Shown: positions 1 to 5,471 of the stretch, piece by piece
Position numbering within the stretch: the stretch's first letter is position 1
Layout of the letters: the number at the start of each line of letters is the position of its first letter
Origin: Vulcanimicrobiota bacterium
Lineage (GTDB): Bacteria; Vulcanimicrobiota; Vulcanimicrobiia; Vulcanimicrobiales; Vulcanimicrobiaceae
Assembly: GCA_013043945.1 (NCBI GenBank)
Contig: JABEUW010000238.1
Location: 1 to 7,082, forward strand
DNA length: 7,082 bases
Direction of reading: 5' to 3'
Notes under the pieces: model-generated
What the model was told of the DNA's origin: nothing
Databases searched by the model: none
What the model saw: the letters and a program-made list of their open reading frames with translations, nothing else
Translations under genes and position numbers: made by a program

Positions 1-72
1 AAGCCACACCTATTATACGAAGTTCGCATCAGAAACGCTGTATTAACAAACACGCCTAAACCATGCCCCGCT
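1..72. other. AT-rich left edge with no supportable gene
   Basis: All three + strand frames close early (stops at 44-46, 57-59 and 82-84), so at most the last few codons of a gene entering from the left could be here, and I cannot choose a frame. The stretch is visibly richer in A and T than the rest of the window. It contains a perfect TATAAT on the - strand (12-17), which could be the -10 box of a leftward promoter, but no good -35 box lies 16-18 bp upstream of it. The region lies beyond the probable terminator at 73-122, so it looks like intergenic DNA. Confidence 0.5.
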
Positions 73-122
73 CGTACACAATAGACCCGAAGCATCAGGG
101 CGCTTCGGGTCTATTGTGTACG
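73..122. terminator. Long perfect hairpin, probable (bidirectional) transcription terminator
   Basis: Positions 73-93 and 102-122 are perfect reverse complements (21 bp) around an 8-nt loop at 94-101. The inner half of the stem is GC-rich (arms GACCCGAAGC and GCTTCGGGTC). The outer half is AT-rich, with ACACAATA on one side and TATTGTGT on the other. That layout, a GC core flanked by an A-rich and a complementary T-rich arm, suits an intrinsic terminator working in both directions. On the - strand it begins 16 nt after the TAA of the lipoprotein gene that ends at 139, where a terminator is expected. A clean run of T is missing, so a dispersed palindromic repeat or a protein-binding site remains possible. 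Confidence 0.65.
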
Positions 123-138
123 GAAACAGGCTTCTGAC

Positions 139-1161
139 TTACGGCCAAGTCGGCGCGTTCGGAGAGATATACCAACGAGGGTCGATAGGGAACTCCGTGA
201 GGCCGAACCCTGTCGAGAACAGGTATTGCCCAAAGAACCAAACGGTGCGCGGGTCGTCTGTGTAAACCGATGTTCCCGCGCCTGCGAAAGCACCGAGGAC
301 GTTAGAGTTGACGCAATCCGTACCACCGCTATTTTGCTCGCCTGCGTTCGTGACGAGTTTAGCGGTTTGCTGCGCTTGGTCGGCGAGATTTGCGTCCCGC
401 ACGTTCTCCACGAGCCACTCATCAACGCTCCCCATACTCAAACCTCGTTGCGCTCGTTCGTACTGCCACCCGATTAAACACGGCATTTCCGTCGAGGCGT
501 CGAGGGTCGCAAGGCGATAGTCGCCGTTGGTTTCCCAGGCGGGCGGCGTAATCGTCGGCACCGGCGGCAACACCGGCGCGAGAAGCACCTGGTTCCCACC
601 CGTGAGCGTCACGTTGTCGTGAACGGTCGCCTGTACCGTGAACGGCGCAGGAGTCGGCATCGGCGGCGCATAGCACGGCGGCGTTTGCCCGCTCGGGCAC
701 GGCACCGTAGTCGGCGTCGGTGCAGGCCCCGGCGCATAGCCCGGAGGCGGCGTCGCAACCGTATCGTTCCCGATGACGAGCAGGTAGTGGCCGTTCGGTG
801 CGCCGTTCAGGACGAATTGGCCGGTGGGGTTGGTGGTCGCCTGCGGACTCGGGAGCGGGGTTGGGCAGCCGTCGTTCTCGGGAGTGATGGAGGCAGGCGC
901 AGGGGTGGCTCCGCACGGCCCCCACGGCATCAGCTTCACCGGCACACCGGCCAACGGCTGGCCGTTCGCATCGTTGACGACGACGCCCGAGGCGTTCGTG
1001 GTCGTACTCTGCGGGCCGGAAGTCGATATCGGTGTGGGGGTACTAGGATTTCCGACCGGCGGAACCGGGCTGGAACTTCCACCCCCGCCGCCGCAGGCCG
1101 TAACGAGAGCGAGGCCGGCAATGCAGAAGCCGGCCGCTATGGGGAAAAAGCGAACGCGCAT
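139..1161 (-). CDS. Exported lipoprotein with carboxypeptidase-regulatory-like domain and unassigned C-terminal region
   Basis: Encodes 340 residues. The ATG at 1161 is chosen because a signal peptide follows directly: MRVR, a hydrophobic core (residues 5-22) and the lipobox V-T-A-C with lipidated Cys23. The same frame stays open further upstream, but that stretch has no protein-like character. After Cys23 comes GGGGGSSS and a Pro/Thr/Ser linker (24-57). Residues about 58-133 look like a carboxypeptidase-regulatory or SpaA-like beta-sandwich, with the pattern G-x-V-x(6)-G-x-P-L-x-G-V-x-V and later T-G-x-F-x-L-x-G-x-P-x-G-x-Y. A second Pro-rich linker (138-173) and a short strand region (174-198) follow. 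Residues about 207-340 form a further segment rich in Trp, Tyr and Phe that I do not recognise. Six cysteines besides Cys23 in the mature protein (83, 99, 155, 163, 228, 283) suit disulfides outside the cytoplasm. Function is unknown; a structural or binding role at the envelope is inference. No clear Shine-Dalgarno lies close to the start (AGAGGAG is about 30 nt upstream). Confidence 0.8.
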   Translation of the reverse strand: MRVRFFPIAAGFCIAGLALVTACGGGGGSSSPVPPVGNPSTPTPISTSGPQSTTTNASGVVVNDANGQPLAGVPVKLMPWGPCGATPAPASITPENDGCPTPLPSPQATTNPTGQFVLNGAPNGHYLLVIGNDTVATPPPGYAPGPAPTPTTVPCPSGQTPPCYAPPMPTPAPFTVQATVHDNVTLTGGNQVLLAPVLPPVPTITPPAWETNGDYRLATLDASTEMPCLIGWQYERAQRGLSMGSVDEWLVENVRDANLADQAQQTAKLVTNAGEQNSGGTDCVNSNVLGAFAGAGTSVYTDDPRTVWFFGQYLFSTGFGLTEFPIDPRWYISPNAPTWP

Positions 1162-1246
1162 GCGGTGAAGATACGGAGCGGGCCCCGCAATTCTCCTCTG
1201 CGGTGGCGAAAATTCGTCGCTCGCGATCGCGGGCGTTCTTCGCCGC

Positions 1247-1436
1247 CTATCGATGCAGCAGGATCGCGAGCATCGTCGCGATCCAGGTCCCGATAACGAT
1301 GCTGATGAGCCAGGGAAACTTCGCGTCGACCTGCTGAACCGATGCTCCATTCGCTGGTCGAATTCGTCGAGCCGGCGATCTGTTTCAGGGCTCCGGTGAG
1401 CCGCGCGATCGGCGGTTCCTAAGGTTGAACGCTCAT
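1247..1436 (-). pseudogene. Decayed gene for a small coiled-coil, single-membrane-helix protein
   Basis: No intact frame exists here, but a protein-like reading can be pieced together over all three - strand frames. It starts at ATG 1436 (MSVQP), meets TAG at 1421-1419, then continues EPPIARLTGALKQ in the same frame. It moves by one base near 1380 to read DRRLDEFDQRMEHRF. It moves by one base again near 1336 to read QQVDAKFP and the membrane helix WLISIVIGTWIATMLAILL, then His-Arg and TAG at 1247-1249. The 190 nt plus two lost bases make exactly 64 codons, that is 63 residues. A charged amphipathic heptad-like stretch followed by a C-terminal membrane helix resembles small bacterial proteins of the type RxDxxDxRxxxRF...WLIG...TTW, which have no settled function. 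The start lies 23 nt after the stop of the upstream lipoprotein gene, so it was probably cotranscribed. Programmed frameshifting or sequence error cannot be excluded, but three lesions in 190 nt beside intact genes favour decay. Confidence 0.6.
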
Positions 1437-1459
1437 AACGACAAGGGGCGACGCGGTCC

Positions 1460-1939
1460 CTACGGGGCCGGGGTCGCCGATGCGCCTGGAGATGCCGATG
1501 CCGCCGGTGAGGCGGAAGCGCTTGGCGATGGGCTCGCGGAGGGCGCTGGGCTCGGGCTCGGCGTTCCGGGCGGCGGCAGGGTCGCCTCGCCGGCCGGGAG
1601 TGCAGCCGGCACCAATCGGAGATAGCGAGCGTTCGCCGTCTTGTTCTGCAGCACGAAGACGCGCTTCGAAACGTAGGTGTAGCCCGGCGCGTGCACCTGC
1701 ACCACTTGGTTACCGATCGGCACGCCGCTGAGCACGAAGGCTCCTTCTTTATCTGCGGTCGCGGTGTAGAGCGAGCCGACCGAGACGAGTGCCTCGGGGA
1801 TCGGGCGATTGGTTGTCGCATCGAGTACGCGGCCGACGACGGTCCCGTACGACTGGACGCCTACGACATTTGGCGGCGGCGAGCAGCTGCTGCCGATCGC
1901 GGTGAGAACGAGTAAGGCGATGACGAGCGTGCGCTGCAT
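1460..1939 (-). CDS. Small exported lipoprotein with carboxypeptidase-regulatory-like domain and Ser/Pro/Ala tail
   Basis: Encodes 159 residues. An in-frame ATG exists 19 codons upstream at 1996, but the ATG at 1939 is preferred because the signal peptide begins there: MQRT, a hydrophobic core (5-15) and I-G-S-S-C with Cys19 as the likely lipidation site. This lipobox is weaker than that of the neighbouring lipoprotein but fits the permissive pattern. Residues about 31-110 form a carboxypeptidase-regulatory-like (transthyretin-type) beta-sandwich: G-x-V-x-G-R-V-x-D-x(4)-R-P-I-x-x-A-x-V-x-V, then the D-K-E-G-A-F-x-L-x-G-V-P-x-G turn, and H-A-P-G-Y. The tail (about 115-159) is low-complexity Pro/Ser/Ala and probably unstructured. 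In the family this domain is non-catalytic and is often found on surface proteins of carbohydrate or protein processing; the ligand here is unknown. The gene is divergent from nuoA, with 66 nt between the two starts. No strong Shine-Dalgarno is visible. Confidence 0.82.
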   Translation of the reverse strand: MQRTLVIALLVLTAIGSSCSPPPNVVGVQSYGTVVGRVLDATTNRPIPEALVSVGSLYTATADKEGAFVLSGVPIGNQVVQVHAPGYTYVSKRVFVLQNKTANARYLRLVPAALPAGEATLPPPGTPSPSPAPSASPSPSASASPAASASPGASATPAP

Positions 1940-2005
1940 ATTTACGACGATACGCCGCCATTCGCCAGGGTTCCCCGGGGGGCTCGCCAAAAACATCGGT
2001 TTGCA
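1940..2005. promoter_or_regulatory. Divergent intergenic region expected to hold the nuo and lipoprotein promoters
   Basis: These 66 nt separate the start of the leftward small lipoprotein gene from nuoA. At least one promoter for each direction should lie here or just inside the flanking genes. I cannot point to a convincing -35/-10 pair on either strand. A CCCCGGGG palindrome lies at 1973-1980, and the leader just before nuoA has no strong Shine-Dalgarno. The assignment rests on gene orientation only. Confidence 0.35.
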
Positions 2006-2359
2006 ATGAATCCGTACCTACCGGTCGCGATCTTTCTGGCAGTCGCGCTCGCTGCAGCCTTGCTCTTCACCGTGCTTCCCGGGCTGCTCGCGCAACGAAA
2101 GCCGAACCCTATGAAACTCGAAGCGTACGAATGTGGCGTCGAACCGACATCTTCGGTATCGGGGCGCTTCCCCGTTCGCTTCTACTTAATTGCGATGCTC
2201 TTCGTCGTCTTCGATGTCGAAGCCGCATCGTTCTATCCCTGGGCCGTCGAGTTGCATGCGCTCAAGCTCTTCGGGCTCCTCGAAATGGTGGTTTTTATCG
2301 TCGTCCTCGGCATCGGATACGCGTATGTTTGGAAGCGCGGAGGTTTAGCGTGGAAGTAG
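2006..2359 (+). CDS. nuoA: NADH-quinone oxidoreductase subunit A
   Basis: NuoA is a small membrane subunit of complex I. It sits next to the quinone cavity and helps couple quinone reduction to proton pumping. The 117 residues match the usual family length. Three membrane helices are visible: about 4-28, 59-79 and 86-108. The loop after helix 1 holds the family motif K-L-E-A-Y-E-C-G-V-E-P (residues 37-47), with Cys43. Helix 2 carries the conserved acidic residues Asp70 and Glu72 in F-V-V-F-D-V-E, followed by F-Y-P-W-A. Glu93 starts helix 3. It is the first gene of the nuo operon and overlaps nuoB by 10 nt. The ATG at 2006 is the only sensible start, although no strong Shine-Dalgarno precedes it. 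Confidence 0.96.
   Translation: MNPYLPVAIFLAVALAAALLFTVLPGLLAQRKPNPMKLEAYECGVEPTSSVSGRFPVRFYLIAMLFVVFDVEAASFYPWAVELHALKLFGLLEMVVFIVVLGIGYAYVWKRGGLAWK
2339..2343 (+). promoter_or_regulatory. Shine-Dalgarno GGAGG that fixes the nuoB GTG start
   Basis: A perfect GGAGG lies inside the end of nuoA, 6 nt before the GTG at 2350. The nuoB frame is open well upstream, but this site and the point where family similarity begins both indicate that translation starts at that GTG. Confidence 0.85.
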
Positions 2360-2829
2360 GCCCGGGTCACTTTCTCTTAGCGAAGCTCGACGATGTTGCG
2401 CGTTGGGCGCAGAGCTCGAGCGTTTGGCCCTTAACCATGGGGCTCGCGTGTTGCGCGATCGAAATGATGACGGTCACCGCTCCCGAGTACGATATCGCGC
2501 GCTTGGGTTCCGAAGTGTTTCGCAGCTCGCCGCGCCAGGCCGATCTCATGATCGTTTCGGGGCGCGTCGCGCAAAAAATGGCGCCGGTCGTCAAACGCCT
2601 TCACGACCAGATGGCCGATCCGAAATGGGTGATCTCGATGGGCGCGTGCGCGAGTTCCGGCGGCGTCTTCGATAACTACGCCATCGTGCAGGGCGTCGAC
2701 ACGATTATTCCCGTCGACGTGTACGTTCCGGGCTGCCCGCCGACCCCCGACGGTCTCCTTTATGCCGTCAATCTCATCCAGCAACAGATTCGCGAAGGCG
2801 GGCGCGGCGGCGTCCTCGCACGCGGCTAG
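2350..2829 (+). CDS. nuoB: NADH-quinone oxidoreductase subunit B (cluster N2)
   Basis: NuoB carries the terminal [4Fe-4S] cluster N2, which passes electrons to quinone at the interface with NuoD. The protein has 159 residues from the GTG at 2350, a start set by GGAGG at 2339-2343. The N2 ligands are all present: tandem Cys34-Cys35 in G-L-A-C-C-A-I-E-M, Cys100 in M-G-A-C-A-S-S-G-G, and Cys129 in V-P-G-C-P-P-T-P. The spacings (65 and 29 residues) agree with those I recall for E. coli NuoB. The motif F-R-S-S-P-R-Q-A-D-L (57-66) is also typical. The gene overlaps the end of nuoA by 10 nt and is followed by a 31-nt gap before nuoC, the only real gap in this operon. It lacks a long N-terminal extension. 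Confidence 0.96.
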   Translation: MEVGPGHFLLAKLDDVARWAQSSSVWPLTMGLACCAIEMMTVTAPEYDIARLGSEVFRSSPRQADLMIVSGRVAQKMAPVVKRLHDQMADPKWVISMGACASSGGVFDNYAIVQGVDTIIPVDVYVPGCPPTPDGLLYAVNLIQQQIREGGRGGVLARG

Positions 2830-2849
2830 CACACGTTCGAGCGCAAGAA

Positions 2850-2855
2850 GAAAGG
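2850..2855 (+). promoter_or_regulatory. Shine-Dalgarno (GAAAGG) for nuoC
   Basis: A purine-rich run AAGAAGAAAGG ends 5 nt before the ATG at 2861, in the short nuoB-nuoC gap. It supports that ATG over the in-frame ATG at 2762, which lies inside nuoB. Confidence 0.7.
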
Positions 2856-2860
2856 CCCGA

Positions 2861-3478
2861 ATGCCGAGCACACAAACGCCTTCGATTACCGGGTTGGCAA
2901 CCGATCCTACGAGCCTGCGCGCCGATATCGGCGATGCCGAAGTTCGTCGCGTCGAGCTCGCCGCATTGCGCGCCACGATGGAAGAATTGCACGCGCGCGG
3001 CTATTCGATGCTGCTCGATCTCGGTGCCGTCGATTATCCCGAACGCACGCCGCGCTTCGACGTCGTCTATCATCTGCTCGCGATGCCGGTGAAGGCGAGC
3101 ACGGTCGCCGAGGTCGGAACGCCGAAACGCTTGCGCGTACTCTGCGGAATCGACGGAGCGAAGCCCGTTTGTCCGAGCGTCATGGATATTTGGCCGAGCG
3201 CCGACTGGGCCGAACGCGAAGTCTTCGATCTCTTCGGCATTACGTTTACCGGGCACGAAGATCTCCGTCGCATTCAGATGCCCTACGATTGGGAAGGGCA
3301 TCCGTTACGGAAAGATTATCCGCTGCGCGGGCCGGCGCGCGAACGCGCCCCGCGCCCCGCATTCGCACTCAAGAGTAACGTCGTCGCCGGAGCGCCCCCG
3401 TCGGGGCGCACGCTCGAAGCGTTGCAGGCGCAAGTGAAAGCCGCACGCGAGCGCGCCGCGCGGGAGAGCGAATCGTGA
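2861..3478 (+). CDS. nuoC: NADH-quinone oxidoreductase subunit C (30 kDa subunit)
   Basis: NuoC is a peripheral-arm subunit without cofactors that packs on NuoD and NuoB. It is a separate protein here, unlike the NuoCD fusion of E. coli. It has 205 residues. The family core covers about 40-157: D-L-G-A-V-D-Y-P (53-60), then the hallmark A-E-R-E-V-F-D-L-F-G-I-x-F-x-G-H (117-132), D-L-R-R-I (134-138), and W-E-G-H-P-L-R-K-D-Y-P-L-R-G (144-157). The tail after 157 is Arg/Ala-rich and ends in a charged, probably helical stretch (about 184-205) that goes beyond the conserved core. The start at 2861 is supported by the Shine-Dalgarno at 2850-2855. The TGA stop overlaps the nuoD GTG start in GTGA. 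Confidence 0.95.
   Translation: MPSTQTPSITGLATDPTSLRADIGDAEVRRVELAALRATMEELHARGYSMLLDLGAVDYPERTPRFDVVYHLLAMPVKASTVAEVGTPKRLRVLCGIDGAKPVCPSVMDIWPSADWAEREVFDLFGITFTGHEDLRRIQMPYDWEGHPLRKDYPLRGPARERAPRPAFALKSNVVAGAPPSGRTLEALQAQVKAARERAARESES
3462..3466 (+). promoter_or_regulatory. Shine-Dalgarno (GGGAG) for the nuoD GTG start
   Basis: GGGAG inside the last codons of nuoC lies 8 nt before the GTG at 3475. Together with the 4-nt stop/start overlap it supports a coupled GTG start for nuoD rather than the internal ATG at codon 14. Confidence 0.65.
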
Positions 3479-4713
3479 GTACGACGGAACGCCCGACGAC
3501 GCCGCCCGAACCGATGACCCCCGAGATCGTCAGCCGCGAAGGCAATTCGATGGTGCTCTCGATGGGGCCGCAGCATCCTTCGACGCACGGCGTTCTCCAA
3601 ATCATGCTCGAGATCGAAGGCGAGACGGTGGTGAAGGCCGAGCCGGAGATCGGCTACCTGCACACCGGCATCGAAAAATCCGCCGAAAACCTTTTCTGGA
3701 CGCAGGCGCAGACCGTTATTGAACGGATGGATTATCTCGCGCCCGAAAGTAACGCGCTCTGTTACGCGCTCGCCGCCGAACGATTGCTCGGCATCGAAGG
3801 GAAGATCCCCGAGCGCGCGCAGACGATACGCGTGCTTTTTTCAGAGTTGACGCGCATGGCCTCGCACTGCGTCTGGCTGGGAACGCACGGTATCGATATC
3901 GGCGCGATCTCGGTATTCTTCTATTGCTTCGATCTGCGCGAGAATCTGCTCGATCTTCAAGAAGCGGCGGGCGGTGCGCGCATGCACCCCAACTACGTGC
4001 GCATCGGCGGCGTCAACGGCGACTTGCCGCAAGGCTTTCTCGACCGCTTCGATGCGCTTCTCGAAAAATTTCCGGGACGCATGCGCGATCTGCGCGGCCT
4101 GCTGCAAGCGAATCCGATCTTCCAGGATCGCACCATCGATGTCGGGACGCTAACGCCCGAAGAAGCGGTGCGCTGGAACGTGACCGGGCCGGCGTTGCGC
4201 GCTTCGGGGGTCGCCTACGACGTCCGCCGTGCGTTCCCGTATTGCGGTTTTGAGACCTACGAATTCGACGTGCCGACGCGCACCGAAGGCGATGCCTATG
4301 CGCGCTTTCTCGTTCGGCTCGATGAGATGGAAGAATCGTACAAAATCCTCAAGCAGGTGCGCAAACGGCTCGATACCCCCGGCGCCGTGATGATCGACGA
4401 CACGAAGATCGCCGCGCCGCCGAAAGAGACGATCGCGCTCTCGATGGAAGCGTTGATCCATCACTTTAAAATCGTCAGCGAAGGCTTCCGTATTCCGCCC
4501 GGCGATGCATATGCGTCGGTCGAATCGCCGCGCGGCGAACTCGGATATTACATCGTCAGCGACGGAGGCAACCGCCCGTACCGTATTCGGACCCGCCCGC
4601 CCTCGCTCTATAACTTGCAAGTGCTCAAACACATCGCACCGGGAAATCTGATCGCCGATCTCGTCGTGATGATCGGCTCGCTCGACCCGGTCTTCGGAGA
4701 GGTCGATCGATGA
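3475..4713 (+). CDS. nuoD: NADH-quinone oxidoreductase subunit D (49 kDa subunit)
   Basis: NuoD forms most of the quinone-binding chamber, facing cluster N2 in NuoB. It derives from the large subunit of [NiFe] hydrogenases. The 412 residues match the usual length of unfused NuoD. The N-terminal quinone-site loop M-G-P-Q-H-P-S-T-H-G (30-39) contains His38, and E-R-M-D-Y-L (83-88) contains Tyr87. These are the His and Tyr reported to bind the quinone head group in Thermus Nqo4, and the residue numbers happen to be the same. Other family signatures are E-P-E-I-G-Y-L-H-T-G-I-E-K (56-68), S-E-L-T-R-M-x-S-H (123-131) and the C-terminal S-x-x-P-R-G-E-L-G-Y-Y. The protein ends D-P-V-F-G-E-V-D-R, the usual conserved end. 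Hydrogenase nickel-binding CxxC pairs are absent, as expected. Its stop overlaps the nuoE start by 4 nt (ATGA). Confidence 0.97.
   Translation: MSTTERPTTPPEPMTPEIVSREGNSMVLSMGPQHPSTHGVLQIMLEIEGETVVKAEPEIGYLHTGIEKSAENLFWTQAQTVIERMDYLAPESNALCYALAAERLLGIEGKIPERAQTIRVLFSELTRMASHCVWLGTHGIDIGAISVFFYCFDLRENLLDLQEAAGGARMHPNYVRIGGVNGDLPQGFLDRFDALLEKFPGRMRDLRGLLQANPIFQDRTIDVGTLTPEEAVRWNVTGPALRASGVAYDVRRAFPYCGFETYEFDVPTRTEGDAYARFLVRLDEMEESYKILKQVRKRLDTPGAVMIDDTKIAAPPKETIALSMEALIHHFKIVSEGFRIPPGDAYASVESPRGELGYYIVSDGGNRPYRIRTRPPSLYNLQVLKHIAPGNLIADLVVMIGSLDPVFGEVDR
4696..4702 (+). promoter_or_regulatory. Shine-Dalgarno (GGAGAGG) for nuoE
   Basis: GGAGAGG lies within the last codons of nuoD, 7 nt before the nuoE ATG at 4710, and supports translational coupling across the ATGA overlap. 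Confidence 0.7.
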
Positions 4714-5471
4714 CGCAACGAGAGCTCGAATTTCCCGCATTGGCGGAGCGGCTGCGTCCGCAGTGCAAAGCGGTCGTCGCACGCTACGAAGAGCCGCGCT
4801 CGGCGCTTCTGCCGATCGTCCATCTTTTCCAAGAGCACGAAGGCTATGTCAGCCGCGAAGCGATGCGTTTTACCGCCGATCTGCTCGGGCTCACCCCGGC
4901 GGTCGTCGAGAGCACCGTATCGTTCTATACGTTGTTCTTCCGCAAGCCGGTCGGCAAATACGTGCTTCAGGTTTGCCGCGGCCTCTCGTGCACGATCAAC
5001 GGCGCCGAGAACATCATGGCCTATTTCCGCGAAAAACTCGGCATCGGTCACCTTCAGACGACCGAAGACGGCCTTTTCTCCTACGAAGAGGTCGAGTGCC
5101 TCGCCTCTTGCGACCGCGCGACCTGCATGCAAGTCAATCTGGAGTTTATCTACGATCTCACGCCGCAGGCGATCGACGACATGATCGCCGCAATGCGTGC
5201 GGGAACGTTCTCGGTCGCTCCGATGGCGCAGAGCGATCCGCCGGAAAAAACCTGGAGCGTGAAACAGGATGGTGAGGTTTCGCGCGGTGGGAAGGCGGCC
5301 GGCGCGCTCGGCGTCAGCTCGCCGAACAACCCCGGAGGCGTCGGCGATAGTAGCGGCGTCATCATGCTCGATCGTTTCGTGTTGCGCGACGATGCCCCGG
5401 CGATGCGCGCACGTTCGAACGAACGGCTCGTGCAAGACGCAAAACTCGTGGCGGAGGTTATCGAAGAATAA
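4710..5471 (+). CDS. nuoE: NADH-quinone oxidoreductase subunit E (24 kDa subunit) with long C-terminal extension
   Basis: NuoE belongs to the NADH-input module and binds the [2Fe-2S] cluster N1a in a thioredoxin-like fold. The helical N-terminal part (about 20-80) contains L-L-P-I-V-H-L-F-Q-E-H-E-G-Y-V (33-47) and the typical E-S-T-V-S-F-Y-T-L-F (67-76). The N1a ligands are Cys89, Cys94, Cys130 and Cys134, with the expected C-x4-C and C-x3-C spacing. The core ends near residue 166 (P-Q-A-I-D-D-M-I-A-A-M-R-A-G). About 85 more residues follow, giving 253 in total; E. coli NuoE has about 166. The extension has a Gly/Ser/Asn-rich middle (188-216), then a more ordered stretch with M-L-D-R-F-V-L-R-D-D (219-228) and an acidic helix-like end. 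It runs without a break into TAATG, where the stop shares one base with the nuoF start, so it is not an obvious frameshift product. Confidence 0.95.
   Translation: MTQRELEFPALAERLRPQCKAVVARYEEPRSALLPIVHLFQEHEGYVSREAMRFTADLLGLTPAVVESTVSFYTLFFRKPVGKYVLQVCRGLSCTINGAENIMAYFREKLGIGHLQTTEDGLFSYEEVECLASCDRATCMQVNLEFIYDLTPQAIDDMIAAMRAGTFSVAPMAQSDPPEKTWSVKQDGEVSRGGKAAGALGVSSPNNPGGVGDSSGVIMLDRFVLRDDAPAMRARSNERLVQDAKLVAEVIEE

Noticed and set aside
1261..1284. 9-bp inverted repeat GGATCGCGA/TCGCGATCC with 6-nt loop, and a nearby CGCGATCGCG palindrome at 1222-1231
   Set aside because: The repeat lies within the membrane-helix codons of the decayed gene. Such GC-rich GATC-centred words arise easily here, and there is no T run or positional logic for a terminator.
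619..1296. 225-codon + strand open frame
   Set aside because: It is extremely Arg-rich, opposite the lipoprotein gene, with no recognisable domain. This is a high-GC antisense shadow.
1463..1597. GC-rich quasi-repetitive stretch at the 3' end of the smaller lipoprotein gene
   Set aside because: It is explained by the Ser/Pro/Ala low-complexity tail of the encoded protein. No regular DNA repeat unit is evident.
1162..1821. Upstream continuation of the larger lipoprotein's - strand frame, which would give a 560-residue protein
   Set aside because: The extra residues are Arg/Pro/Ser-rich shadow text lying across the other lipoprotein gene and the small decayed gene. The signal peptide with lipobox begins at the ATG at 1161.
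4608..5435. 275-codon - strand open frame opposite nuoD and nuoE
   Set aside because: Same reasoning: the residues mirror the codon structure of the real genes and show no family signature.
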